From assembly GCA_963933885.1 (NCBI GenBank), contig CAWVWF010000086.1:1-14061 (forward strand): DNA of 14,061 bases, given 5' to 3'. A model generated the notes under the pieces. That model had not been told where the DNA came from. It saw nothing but the letters and a program-made list of their open reading frames with translations, and searched no databases. Both the position numbers and the translations under genes were made by a program. Positions 1 through 7,578 of this stretch are shown here, piece by piece. The stretch is from CAWVWF01 sp963933885. GTDB taxonomy: Bacteria > Bacteroidota > Bacteroidia > Flavobacteriales_C > GCA-002722245. How positions within the stretch are numbered: position 1 is the first letter of the stretch; every line of letters begins with the position of its first letter.

Positions 1-1071
1 ACAACTCCTAAGCACAACATCAATATCGATGAACTACCTAAAAGTTATGTTGAAAAAACCAACTTTCAGTCTGTTTACATCGATACAAGCATAAAGCTAA
101 AGGATGCTTTTCTAAACCTGTTTTCAAACAGATCTTATAATATAGACAGATTCATTAGTGTTAACTTTTCGAATAAACTTTCGGAGACACTTAAGAAAAA
201 CGAGTTCGACATAATAATCATAGAAAGCTTATTTGCAACTCCTTACATAAATACAATTAAAGAATTAAGTAAGGGTAAAATAGTTTTACGTGCCCACAAT
301 GTTGAACATAGAATTTGGGAAAGGATAAGCGTTAACACGAAGAACCTACTTAAAAAGAAATACATAGATTTATTGGCGAAGCGATTGAAAAGCTATGAGA
401 TTAGTATTTTCAAACAACTCGATGCAATTTGTGCAATGACCGAAGTTGATGTTGAATCTTTTAAGCAACTTGGTTTTAAAAAGAAGATCTCTTCAGTTCC
501 TACTGGATACATTTTGGACGATGCAAAAGTTCCTCATCAAGAAGTTGATGAGCTTTCAGTTTTTCATTTAGCCTCTATGGATTGGCTGCCAAATACGGAA
601 GGTGTAGATTGGTTTATTAAAAACGTTTGGACTAAAGTAAATTCAACAGTTGCGGAATCTAAACTTTATCTTGCAGGTAGAGAAATGCCACAACGTTATT
701 ATGATTTGAATATCAAATCTATTGAAACTGTTGGTCCTGTTAAAAGTGCTAAAGAGTTTTTCCTTTCAAAAAACATTATGGTTGTTCCAATACTTTCTGG
801 TAGCGGAATGAGAATTAAGATTATTGAAGGAATGGCAATTGGTAAGGTTATTATCTCCACTACTATCGGTGCTGAGGGTATTAACTGTACAAACAATAAA
901 AATATAATTATAGCAGATACGCCTACTGAGTTTTCTAACGCTATTATAAAGTGTTTAAATGATAAAGCCTTTTGCAACGACATTAGTGAAAACGCAAAAA
1001 AACTGATTTTCGAAGAATATAGTAACGAAACTATAAGTGGAAAAATGATAGACTTTTTTAATCAAATTTAA
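1..1071 (+). CDS. Glycosyltransferase, family 4-like (5' end missing)
   Basis: The reading frame is open from the first base of the window to the TAA at 1069-1071, so the gene begins upstream and about 356 codons are visible. A TTG at 373 is internal and not a start. The motif RAHNVEH (visible residues 97-103) is typical of the acceptor-side N-terminal domain of group 1 / GT4 glycosyltransferases. The segment PILSGSGMRIKIIEGMA (263-279) is the sugar-nucleotide-binding loop with the conserved Glu at 276. Such enzymes transfer a sugar from a nucleotide donor to a glycan or lipid-linked acceptor at the cytoplasmic face of the membrane. Donor and acceptor cannot be read from the sequence. The next gene, also a GT4-like enzyme, starts 2 nt after the stop, so the two are very probably co-transcribed, in what looks like the end of a polysaccharide cluster. 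Family assignment is firm; the substrate is unknown. Confidence 0.9.
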   Translation, partial: TTPKHNINIDELPKSYVEKTNFQSVYIDTSIKLKDAFLNLFSNRSYNIDRFISVNFSNKLSETLKKNEFDIIIIESLFATPYINTIKELSKGKIVLRAHNVEHRIWERISVNTKNLLKKKYIDLLAKRLKSYEISIFKQLDAICAMTEVDVESFKQLGFKKKISSVPTGYILDDAKVPHQEVDELSVFHLASMDWLPNTEGVDWFIKNVWTKVNSTVAESKLYLAGREMPQRYYDLNIKSIETVGPVKSAKEFFLSKNIMVVPILSGSGMRIKIIEGMAIGKVIISTTIGAEGINCTNNKNIIIADTPTEFSNAIIKCLNDKAFCNDISENAKKLIFEEYSNETISGKMIDFFNQI

Positions 1072-1073
1072 AC

Positions 1074-2261
1074 TTGAGTCAGAAAAAGAAAATATTATTC
1101 TTCACATCAAGAATCCCGTTTCCACTCGAAAAGGGAGATAAACTTAGAGCGTACCATCAAATAAAGCATTTAAGTAAGGATTACGACGTTGTGCTATGTG
1201 CTATATCGGATATTCCTTTATCAACGGTTGCAGAAATAGAACTTGGAAAGTTTACATCAAGCATTCATGTATATGAAACTTCTAAGCTAACCACTGTGAT
1301 AAACATGATGGTTGCAGGATTTTATAGCTTTCCATTTCAGGTTGGATACTTTTTTAACACTGGAGCAGATTACTTTTTTAAGAAAGTTATTGAACAAGAA
1401 AAACCAGATCACATTTTTGTTCAACTTTTAAGGATGGCAGAATATGCACTTTCAGTTCCAAACATTCCAAAATCGTTAGATTACATGGATACTTTCTCAA
1501 AAGGTATCGAGAGAAGAATGCTAGAAGCTAAAGGAATTAAGAAGCTGATTTTTAAAATTGAATACAACAGATTAAAAAAATACGAGGAAAAGATATTCGC
1601 CCACTTCAACAACTGTTTTATAATATCAAAACAGGATAAAGAATCATTTTCTTTTCCAAAAGCTACCGAAATCACAATACTCCCAAATGGTGTTGATGAT
1701 GAGTTCTTCACGCCTGATCTAAGTAAAGAAAAGAAGTACGATTTGGTATTCACGGGAAATATGAGCTACCCTCCTAACGTGAGTGCTGTACTATATATCG
1801 CTGAAAAAATAATGCCTTTGTTAATTGAACAAAAAGCTGATATTAAATTCTTAATTGCCGGTGCTACTCCAAGTAATGCTGTTAAAGCCTTGGAAAATGA
1901 TAACATTAAGGTTTCTGGTTGGTTAGATGATATTAGAGATGCTTACAACGAATCAAGCGTATTCCTAGCACCACTTCAAATTGGTACTGGATTACAAAAT
2001 AAGTTACTTGAAGCCATGGCAATGAAGATTCCATGCATCACATCTTCTTTGGCTAACAATGCAATTGGAGCAATACACAGAGAGAATATCTTCATTGGTA
2101 ATACGCCTGAAGAATATGCCAATTTAGTATTGGAATGCTTAGAGAACAGTAGTGAAACAAAGACTATTGCTGAAGCTGGAAAACTTCACGTTACTCAAAA
2201 CTTCAACTGGCCTGCCCTATCCAATGAATTGGGCGGAATTCTATTCCCAGAAGCTAAATAG
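1074..2261 (+). CDS. Glycosyltransferase, family 4-like (group 1)
   Basis: This encodes 395 residues, a full length for a two-Rossmann-domain GT-B glycosyltransferase. The N terminus (ILFFTSRIPFPLEKGDKLR, residues about 7-25) is the donor/acceptor loop seen in enzymes annotated as sugar transferases of exopolysaccharide systems. The C-terminal domain carries LVFTGNMSYPPN around residues 224-235 and PLQIGTGLQNKLLEAMA (300-316), with the conserved Glu at 313. There is no transmembrane segment, so it should act in the cytoplasm or peripherally at the membrane. The start is a TTG 2 nt after the preceding stop. No in-frame ATG occurs before residue about 83, which would cut the fold, so TTG is accepted. 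Its arrangement and its resemblance in the donor loop to the upstream gene suggest sequential sugar additions in one pathway. A ribBA promoter follows, so this is the last gene of the unit. Confidence 0.92.
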   Translation: MSQKKKILFFTSRIPFPLEKGDKLRAYHQIKHLSKDYDVVLCAISDIPLSTVAEIELGKFTSSIHVYETSKLTTVINMMVAGFYSFPFQVGYFFNTGADYFFKKVIEQEKPDHIFVQLLRMAEYALSVPNIPKSLDYMDTFSKGIERRMLEAKGIKKLIFKIEYNRLKKYEEKIFAHFNNCFIISKQDKESFSFPKATEITILPNGVDDEFFTPDLSKEKKYDLVFTGNMSYPPNVSAVLYIAEKIMPLLIEQKADIKFLIAGATPSNAVKALENDNIKVSGWLDDIRDAYNESSVFLAPLQIGTGLQNKLLEAMAMKIPCITSSLANNAIGAIHRENIFIGNTPEEYANLVLECLENSSETKTIAEAGKLHVTQNFNWPALSNELGGILFPEAK

Positions 2262-2318
2262 AAGAAATAAAGATTTCAACATTATTCGTATAGAAATTAT
2301 TTAACACATCTTTTCCCC

Positions 2319-2345
2319 TTGTTAAAGTACTAACCATTATCTTTG
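2319..2345 (+). promoter_or_regulatory. Bacteroidota-type promoter of ribBA
   Basis: A perfect match to the Bacteroidota -7 consensus TAnnTTTG (TATCTTTG, 2338-2345) lies 15 nt before the ribBA ATG at 2361. A TTG at 2319-2321 could be the -33 element; the 16-nt spacing is somewhat shorter than usual. The transcript would have a very short leader. The alternative TTG start of ribBA at 2343 lies inside this -7 element, which argues against that start. Confidence 0.55.
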
Positions 2346-2360
2346 CACAAAAATCACGGT

Positions 2361-3584
2361 ATGTCTTTTAAATTAAACACTATAGAAGAAGCTTTAGAGG
2401 AAATTAAAGCGGGGAAAGTTATCATTGTTGTTGATGATGAAGACAGAGAGAATGAAGGTGATTTTTTATGTGCTGCTGAATCAGCAACACCAGAGATCAT
2501 CAACTTCATGGCTACACATGGTAGAGGTTTGATTTGCGCTCCTTTAGTTGAAGAAAGATGTGATCAATTAGGACTTGAATTAATGGTTCCTAAAAACACA
2601 GCTGCTTACGAAACACCTTTCACTGTTTCTATCGATTTAATTGGTGATGGTTGTACTACTGGAATTTCAGCACAAGACAGAGCAAAAACAGTTTTAGCTT
2701 TAGCTAATCCAAATACAAACCCTGCAGTATTGGGGAAACCAGGTCATATCTTCCCACTTAGAGCTAAAAAAAGTGGTGTATTAAGAAGAGCTGGTCACAC
2801 TGAAGCTGCAGTAGATTTAGCGAGACTAGCAGGTTTTGAACCAGCTGGACTTATTGTTGAGATCATGAATGAAGACGGTACAATGGCTCGTTTACCTGAT
2901 TTAATAACAATTGCTAAAAAATTCGACTTGAAAATTGTTTCAATCGAAGACTTAATATCTTACCGTTTAGAAAAGGAATCTTTAATCGAAAGAAAGATTG
3001 AAGTTAAGATGCCTACTGAAAATGGTGACTTTAACATGGTTGCTTTCGAACAAAAAACGACTGGTCAAGAACACCTTGCTTTAATAAAAGGAACTTGGGA
3101 GAAAAACGAACCAGTATTGGTTAGAGTTCATAGCTCTTGTATTACAGGTGATATATTCGGAAGTTGTAGATGTGATTGTGGTCCACAATTAGCAAAAGCA
3201 ATGCAAATGATTGAAGCTGAAGGAAAAGGTGCTATCATTTATATGAACCAAGAAGGTCGTGGAATTGGCTTATTAAACAAACTTAAAGCTTACAAACTTC
3301 AGGAAGAAGGAATGGATACTGTAGAAGCTAACATCGAACTTGGATTCAAGATGGATGAAAGAGATTACGGTGTAGGTGCTCAAATCATTAGAGATCTTGG
3401 AATCACTAAAATGAAATTGATGAGTAACAATCCTAAGAAAAGAGCTGGTTTAGTTGGTTATGGTTTAGAGATTACAGAAAATATTGGGATCGAAATCGAA
3501 TCTAATGAGCACAATGAGTTTTACTTAGAAACCAAGAAGAACAAAATGGGGCACGATTTAAAGCAGTTCTCTAATAAAGACTAG
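2361..3584 (+). CDS. ribBA: Bifunctional 3,4-dihydroxy-2-butanone 4-phosphate synthase / GTP cyclohydrolase II
   Basis: This 407-residue fusion catalyses the two entry reactions of riboflavin synthesis. The RibB half (about 1-205) makes dihydroxybutanone phosphate from ribulose 5-phosphate; the RibA half (about 210-400) opens the imidazole ring of GTP. RibB shows the acidic loop DDEDRENEGD (25-34), HGRGLICAPL (53-62) and RRAGHTEAA with His146. RibA shows the zinc cysteines C260, C271 and C273 in CITGDIFGSCRCDC, then NQEGRGIGL (296-304) and DERD (332-335), equivalent to the catalytic Asp/Arg region of E. coli RibA. All key residues of both halves appear intact, so both activities are expected. 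The frame could be read from a TTG at 2343, but that codon is within the promoter -7 element; the ATG at 2361 gives the usual N terminus MSFKLNTIEEAL. It is transcribed alone and is not clustered with other rib genes here. Confidence 0.97.
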   Translation: MSFKLNTIEEALEEIKAGKVIIVVDDEDRENEGDFLCAAESATPEIINFMATHGRGLICAPLVEERCDQLGLELMVPKNTAAYETPFTVSIDLIGDGCTTGISAQDRAKTVLALANPNTNPAVLGKPGHIFPLRAKKSGVLRRAGHTEAAVDLARLAGFEPAGLIVEIMNEDGTMARLPDLITIAKKFDLKIVSIEDLISYRLEKESLIERKIEVKMPTENGDFNMVAFEQKTTGQEHLALIKGTWEKNEPVLVRVHSSCITGDIFGSCRCDCGPQLAKAMQMIEAEGKGAIIYMNQEGRGIGLLNKLKAYKLQEEGMDTVEANIELGFKMDERDYGVGAQIIRDLGITKMKLMSNNPKKRAGLVGYGLEITENIGIEIESNEHNEFYLETKKNKMGHDLKQFSNKD

Positions 3585-3611
3585 TTCACTCCTACTTTAA
3601 GAATCTGGCAT

Positions 3612-3619
3612 TACCTTTG
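3612..3619 (+). promoter_or_regulatory. Candidate -7 promoter element for the thioredoxin-like gene
   Basis: TACCTTTG matches TAnnTTTG exactly and lies 28 nt after the ribBA stop. No TTG -33 element is found at the usual distance, so support is weak. If used, it would give the downstream gene a leader of about 90 nt containing the paired palindromes at 3636-3688. A poorer match, TATTTTTA, lies at 3690-3697 closer to the ATG. Confidence 0.3.
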
Positions 3620-3635
3620 AATTTATCAGGCGAAT

Positions 3636-3696
3636 AAGAATTCTTTGTTAAAATGATGTTAATGAACACTATTACATCAAGAATTCTTTTATTTTT
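3636..3696 (+). promoter_or_regulatory. Paired AAGAATTCTT palindromes forming a possible leader or terminator hairpin
   Basis: The self-complementary 10-mer AAGAATTCTT occurs at 3636-3645 and again at 3679-3688. The copies can pair with each other as a 10-bp stem. Inside it GATGT (3655-3659) can pair with ACATC (3674-3678), directly stacked on the outer stem on the right side. A T-rich run (3685-3696) follows. This could be the ribBA terminator, a hairpin in the leader of the next gene, or a pair of operator sites for a dimeric regulator. The sequence alone does not separate these. Confidence 0.35.
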
Positions 3697-3717
3697 ACAA
3701 CTGAAAACCACTCTTTT

Positions 3718-5163
3718 ATGAATAAGATACTTGGATTACTACTGCTAATATTAGTTGCTACAACTAATAATAACGTGAATGCTCAAGGGCATAAAATAAA
3801 GTTCGAAATCAAAAATCTTAATGACAGCATTGTTTATTTAGCGCGTTATTACGGCGATAACAAATACATCAAGGACACAATAGTTGTAGATGGAAAGGAA
3901 TCATTCACAATTGAAGGTAACGAAGATTTAGAATGTGGAATCTATTTAATCGTTCGTGAAAAAAGAAATTCTTATTTCGAATTTTTAGTTAGCAATCAGC
4001 AATTCTCAGTTTATACAGATACTACTGATTTTATAAACAAAACTAAATTCAAGAACTCTCCTGATAACGATTTAATGTATGAGTACTTCAGATACTCTAT
4101 AGAAAAAGGTAAAAAGGCGATGGATTCTCTTACATCTAAAGTAGAGAAGCAACAAATTGGAAAAGAGTTAAAAGCATACAAAGACAATTTCGTAGAAGAA
4201 CACCCAAACAACCCTATGTCTGTTGTGTTTTCTTTACAAATGGACGTTGAAATCCCTCAAGAACTTAAAGACATTACAGGAAGTGAAGGTGATGAAGCGA
4301 GATATTATTACTACCTAAAACATTACTGGGATAAAGTAGATTTTAGCTCTCCTTGTTTATTAAGAACGCCTGTGTTTCATGGGAAACTTCAAAGATATTT
4401 CGATAAATACGTTCCTCAACACTATGATTCTATTCCAAAATATGCAGACCTAGTTTGTAGGTTGGCAAAAGCGAATGATGAGAACTTCCAATATGTAGTG
4501 AACTACTTAGCTTTTAAATGGGAAAGTGGAAAATCTAAAAGAATGTGTTGGGACAGAGTATTCTATCATATGGCTCGTGAATATTACTTATCAATACCAA
4601 CACAAACTCCATGGGTTGATGAAGGACAAATGGCTAAGATCAAAACAAGGGTTGAAGATTTAACTTATGCGATGTGTTCTGATAAAGCTGTTCCACTTCA
4701 GATGAGACATAAAAACAGGAAATTCCCTCCTGGTCTTGAAGATACTTTAGGTGTTTATCATGACTTCTATCAAATGAAGGAAGACTATGTTATCTTATGG
4801 TTTTGGGATTCCGATTGCGGACACTGTAAGAAGCAAACACCTAAACTGGATACATTACTTCAAAAACTTAAAGCTGAAGGAAGAAGCGTAGAAGTATATG
4901 CTATAAACATAGAGCAAGAATCAAAAGCGTATAAAGAATACTTAAGAGAAAAAAAATATGATTGGATTAATGTTCAAGATACTGCTCACCTAAGTAACTT
5001 TAGAGCTTATTATGACATCTACTCTACTCCTGTTGCATACATTCTAGATAAAGAAAGAAGGATAGTAGGAAAAAGGATTGACCCTCCTGCAATGGAAGGC
5101 TTCTTCAAACAAGTCTTCGAAAACGAAGAGAAGAAAAAGAAACTGAAGAAAGAAGTAAAATAA
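3718..5163 (+). CDS. Secreted thioredoxin-fold protein (DUF4369 + TlpA-like redoxin)
   Basis: The 481-residue protein begins with a signal peptide (hydrophobic core 4-14, likely cleavage after VNA at residue 22; no lipobox Cys). It therefore acts beyond the cytoplasmic membrane. Residues about 24-110 are beta-rich and resemble the DUF4369 domain often joined to redoxins in Bacteroidota. The middle (about 120-330) is helical and resembles DUF5106-type linkers. The C-terminal domain (about 335-470) is TlpA/thioredoxin-like: WFWDSDCGHC has the redox pair C367 and C370, and the conserved cis-proline is in STP at 438. The CGHC active site is the one found in oxidising PDI enzymes, but the redox direction cannot be decided from sequence. 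The tail after about residue 465 is strongly Lys/Glu-rich. Expected role: thiol-disulfide exchange in the envelope, such as cytochrome c maturation or folding of secreted proteins. It stands alone between ribBA and a strong terminator. Confidence 0.88.
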   Translation: MNKILGLLLLILVATTNNNVNAQGHKIKFEIKNLNDSIVYLARYYGDNKYIKDTIVVDGKESFTIEGNEDLECGIYLIVREKRNSYFEFLVSNQQFSVYTDTTDFINKTKFKNSPDNDLMYEYFRYSIEKGKKAMDSLTSKVEKQQIGKELKAYKDNFVEEHPNNPMSVVFSLQMDVEIPQELKDITGSEGDEARYYYYLKHYWDKVDFSSPCLLRTPVFHGKLQRYFDKYVPQHYDSIPKYADLVCRLAKANDENFQYVVNYLAFKWESGKSKRMCWDRVFYHMAREYYLSIPTQTPWVDEGQMAKIKTRVEDLTYAMCSDKAVPLQMRHKNRKFPPGLEDTLGVYHDFYQMKEDYVILWFWDSDCGHCKKQTPKLDTLLQKLKAEGRSVEVYAINIEQESKAYKEYLREKKYDWINVQDTAHLSNFRAYYDIYSTPVAYILDKERRIVGKRIDPPAMEGFFKQVFENEEKKKKLKKEVK

Positions 5164-5200
5164 AAAAAAGGCTGTTCACAAAATGAACAGCCTTTTTTTT
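5162..5200 (+). terminator. Strong intrinsic terminator after the thioredoxin-like gene
   Basis: A perfect 9-bp stem GGCTGTTCA (5170-5178) / TGAACAGCC (5184-5192) has a 5-nt loop CAAAA. It is flanked by eight A on the left and eight T on the right, which can extend the stem to 17 bp. It overlaps the stop codon of the thioredoxin-like gene. The A-tract makes it potentially bidirectional. Confidence 0.93.
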
Positions 5201-5228
5201 GTGCCTTACTTTCATCATCACCTCTGTA

Positions 5229-5251
5229 CTTTCTGATTTCCAATCTGAAAG
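5229..5251. repeat. Small imperfect hairpin just outside the inverted-repeat element
   Basis: CTTTCTGATT (5229-5238) and AATCTGAAAG (5242-5251) are inverted with one mismatch and a 3-nt loop. The hairpin sits 7 bp outside the left 42-bp arm. Confidence 0.6.
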
Positions 5252-5258
5252 ATAAAAG

Positions 5259-5300
5259 TTCCGATTTATTCAATTGTATAATTTCACTTTGGAATCATTT
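5259..5300 (+). repeat. Left 42-bp arm of perfect inverted repeat
   Basis: All 42 bases are the exact reverse complement of 5621-5662. The match breaks immediately on both sides (5258/5663 and 5301/5620). The arm begins TTCCGATTTATTC and ends GGAATCATTT. Confidence 0.97.
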
Positions 5301-5414
5301 GTTCGCTTCACTCGGTTGTAATCGGTATTTAATAATATCCTTATCCGCAACTCTACCCAAAGCAGTTTATGATCGATTAGGCTTAGCCCCTTAACTACCC
5401 GATTCTCGCCCGTC

Positions 5415-5430
5415 ATGTCCCGTAGGACAT
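5415..5430. repeat. Central hairpin ATGTCC-CGTA-GGACAT
   Basis: A perfect 6-bp stem with a 4-nt loop, near the middle of the inverted-repeat element. It is GC-richer than its surroundings. Confidence 0.7.
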
Positions 5431-5448
5431 ACGTGTGTATTTACAATC

Positions 5449-5472
5449 GCGTCTCCAGACGCTTTTTTTTTT
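5449..5472 (+). terminator. Terminator-like hairpin with ten-T run inside the element
   Basis: GCGTC (5449-5453) and GACGC (5458-5462) form a compact stem around TCCA and are followed by ten T (5463-5472). It has the form of an intrinsic terminator on the + strand, but no gene on that strand ends nearby and the strong terminator at 5162-5200 lies upstream. It may instead be a structural part of the repeat element. Confidence 0.5.
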
Positions 5473-5620
5473 AAAGTTAAATTAAAAATCAGGTGTTATG
5501 AGCCTCTTGATCCCTTTCGGCAAAAGGATGACGTTGTTGGGTGATTATCTATAATGAAAAGCCTTGGGTAAAGAAGCGGATAAGCATATTTAATAATAAT
5601 TGAAATTGAGAGATATAAAT

Positions 5621-5662
5621 AAATGATTCCAAAGTGAAATTATACAATTGAATAAATCGGAA
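5621..5662 (-). repeat. Right 42-bp arm of perfect inverted repeat
   Basis: Exact reverse complement of 5259-5300. Sixteen bases further right, ACCGATT-ATA-AATCGGT (5678-5694) forms another small hairpin using the same CCGATT/AATCGG motif. Confidence 0.97.
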
Positions 5663-5677
5663 ATACTAAAGCTAAAT

Positions 5678-5694
5678 ACCGATTATAAATCGGT
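5678..5694. repeat. Hairpin ACCGATT-ATA-AATCGGT outside the right arm
   Basis: A perfect 7-bp stem with a 3-nt loop. The 12-mer at 5674-5685 is the exact reverse complement of 5319-5330 inside the left half of the element. That pairing is not in nested order, which suggests more than one copy of a REP-like unit here. Confidence 0.7.
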
Positions 5695-5822
5695 TCTTTT
5701 ACCTTCTAGATTACCGCTTCGCTCAAATCAAGAAGTACGAGAGAAAATTTAAAAAATTTTATACTATGAATAAAGAAACGATGTATTTCAGGATAAATTA
5801 ATGATAGTTATCACATTTGTTT

Positions 5823-7577
5823 TTAATGTTCATTTTTGAACTGATAATCATAAAGCTTCTTATAATACCCATCTCTTTCAAGAAGTTCTTTATGACATCC
5901 TCCTTCTACTATTTCTCCTTTTTCGAGGACAATAATATAATCTGCATTCTTTATAGTAGATAACCTATGTGCAATAATTATTGAAGTTCTTCCTTGTGTA
6001 AGTTGATCAATTGCATTCTGAATTAAAAGCTCTGAATTAGTATCTATAGAAGACGTAGCTTCGTCCAAAATCAATATCTGAGGATTGTATACATAAGCCC
6101 TTAAAAAGGAGATTAATTGACGCTGTCCTGCGGATAGCATCACTCCTCTTTCCTTAACCACATAATCATAACCACCAGGAAGCTCTGAAATAAAGTCATG
6201 AACTCCAATCAACTTAGCAGCTGCCTCAACCTGTCCTGGAGTTATATCCTTATTGAGTAGTGTTACATTGTTTAAGATCGAATCATTAAACAAGAAAACA
6301 TCCTGAAGTACTACTGCAGTTACCTTCCTAAGATATTCAAGTGTGAATTCGTTGATATCAATTCCATCAATACTGATCTTACCTTTATTGATTTCGTAAA
6401 ACTTAGTTAATACGTTTATCACGGAAGACTTCCCTGCTCCTGTCGCTCCAACTAACGCTAAAGTTTGTCCGGGCTTCACACGCATTGACACATCCTTTAA
6501 AACGTAATTATCATCTTTATAAGCGAACCATACATTCTTAAATTCTATATCACCTTCTACTTTTTGATCGCTAAACTGTCCTTCGTTCGAGATATGCTCA
6601 TCAGTATCCAAAATCTTAAATACACGCTCAGCGGCAATCATTCCCATTTGTAGCGTATTAAAACGGTCAGCCAACTGCCTGATAGGTCTATACATCATAT
6701 GTATAAACAGTATAAAAGCCATTATATCACCAATCTTAGCGAATCCACTAACTACACCTCTCGCTCCCCACCAAACCAATAAACCAATTGATGCTGCGGA
6801 TAAAATCTCAACTACAGGAAAGAAAATTGCATTGGCCCAAACTGTTTTTAACCAGCCATTCATATGCTCTTTATTCACCTTTTTAAATCGGCGCATCTCT
6901 TCTTCCTCACGGTTGAAAATTTGAACAATATTCATCCCGGTAACATGCTCTTGAACAAAAGTATTTATCTCAGCAACCTTTACTCTAACCTTCTTAAAAG
7001 CAACTTCTACAATGCGTTTAAACATAATTGTAGAGACAATTAAAATGGGCACAGGGATTAAAACAATCAATGTTAATTTCCAGTTTACGAAAAACATAAA
7101 AACCAAAACAACAGATAGTTGAAGTATATCACTTATAATATTAAGTAAGCCAGAAGAAAACACTTCATTAATGGTTTGAATATCGGAAGTCACCCTAGTA
7201 ACTAAGCTTCCAATTGGTGTATTATCAAAATACTTTAATCGAAAAGAAACCACATGTTTAAAGAGATCCTTTCTAATATTTAACACAACACTTTGTCCCA
7301 ACCAATTTGCTAAATAGGCCTGCAGAAATTGCATTACTGCATGAATGATTAAAAGAAGAAATAAGAAAATGATAATCTCCTTCAATCCTTCTTTATCTCC
7401 ATTTTGAATATTATCATCAATCGCATACTTTATCATTAGCGTTCTTACTGGCGCCATGAAAGAAAGTAAAATCGTAATAACACACGTTGATATAAATGTT
7501 TTTTTGAAAGGTGACACCAGATTTAGTGTTCGCCTTAAGATCTTCCCGTCTACCCCTTTTCTCTCCTCTTTCCCCAT
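5823..7577 (-). CDS. ABC exporter, fused permease and ATPase (MsbA-like)
   Basis: This 584-residue half-transporter has the type IV exporter layout: a six-helix membrane domain at about residues 25-310, then a nucleotide-binding domain at about 340-575. The ATPase motifs are complete: Walker A GATGAGKS (377-384), Q-loop Gln425, signature LSAGQ (481-485), Walker B ILILDE with Asp505/Glu506, and H-loop His537. The signature has Ala in place of the usual third Gly, which is common in such exporters. It should work as a dimer in the inner membrane, exporting a lipid, drug or peptide; the substrate cannot be told from sequence. It is the last gene of the acyP-truA unit, starting 1 nt after the truA stop, so it is almost certainly co-transcribed. 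No convincing terminator is seen between its stop and the repeat element downstream. Confidence 0.95.
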   Translation of the reverse strand: MGKEERKGVDGKILRRTLNLVSPFKKTFISTCVITILLSFMAPVRTLMIKYAIDDNIQNGDKEGLKEIIIFLFLLLIIHAVMQFLQAYLANWLGQSVVLNIRKDLFKHVVSFRLKYFDNTPIGSLVTRVTSDIQTINEVFSSGLLNIISDILQLSVVLVFMFFVNWKLTLIVLIPVPILIVSTIMFKRIVEVAFKKVRVKVAEINTFVQEHVTGMNIVQIFNREEEEMRRFKKVNKEHMNGWLKTVWANAIFFPVVEILSAASIGLLVWWGARGVVSGFAKIGDIMAFILFIHMMYRPIRQLADRFNTLQMGMIAAERVFKILDTDEHISNEGQFSDQKVEGDIEFKNVWFAYKDDNYVLKDVSMRVKPGQTLALVGATGAGKSSVINVLTKFYEINKGKISIDGIDINEFTLEYLRKVTAVVLQDVFLFNDSILNNVTLLNKDITPGQVEAAAKLIGVHDFISELPGGYDYVVKERGVMLSAGQRQLISFLRAYVYNPQILILDEATSSIDTNSELLIQNAIDQLTQGRTSIIIAHRLSTIKNADYIIVLEKGEIVEGGCHKELLERDGYYKKLYDYQFKNEH

Positions 7578-7578
7578 G

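Larger units (their letters stand above)
5259..5662. mobile_element. 404-bp inverted-repeat element, MITE-like or REP-like (candidate)
   Basis: The ends are a perfect 42-bp inverted repeat (5259-5300 and 5621-5662). Moving inward, 5334-5364 is again complementary to 5560-5590 (25 of 31 positions), in correctly nested order, so the whole unit is a large imperfect palindrome. The centre holds two short hairpins (5415-5430 and 5449-5462 plus a T-run). The hexamer CCGATT/AATCGG occurs six times in and next to it (5261, 5320, 5399, 5655, 5679, 5688). No transposase or other reading frame of convincing size is present, so if mobile it is non-autonomous. I see no clear target-site duplication directly outside the arms. 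Alternatives are a relic of two transposon ends, a REP/BIME-type cluster linked to a REP-associated tyrosine transposase elsewhere, or a structured RNA. The intergenic stretch 5201-5822 otherwise appears gene-free. Confidence 0.5.

Noticed and set aside
5019..5273. 84-codon minus-strand open frame across the thioredoxin gene end and its terminator
   Set aside because: It reads through a strong terminator hairpin and the poly-Phe/Ser mirror of a Lys/Glu tail; it is a shadow of the + strand gene.
5498..5554. An 18-codon reading frame starting ATG inside the repeat element
   Set aside because: Very short, no start context, no recognisable sequence, and it lies in a palindromic non-coding element.
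5259..5662. CRISPR array or integron attachment site
   Set aside because: The repeats are inverted rather than direct, with only two long copies and no regular spacing, no cas genes and no integrase nearby.
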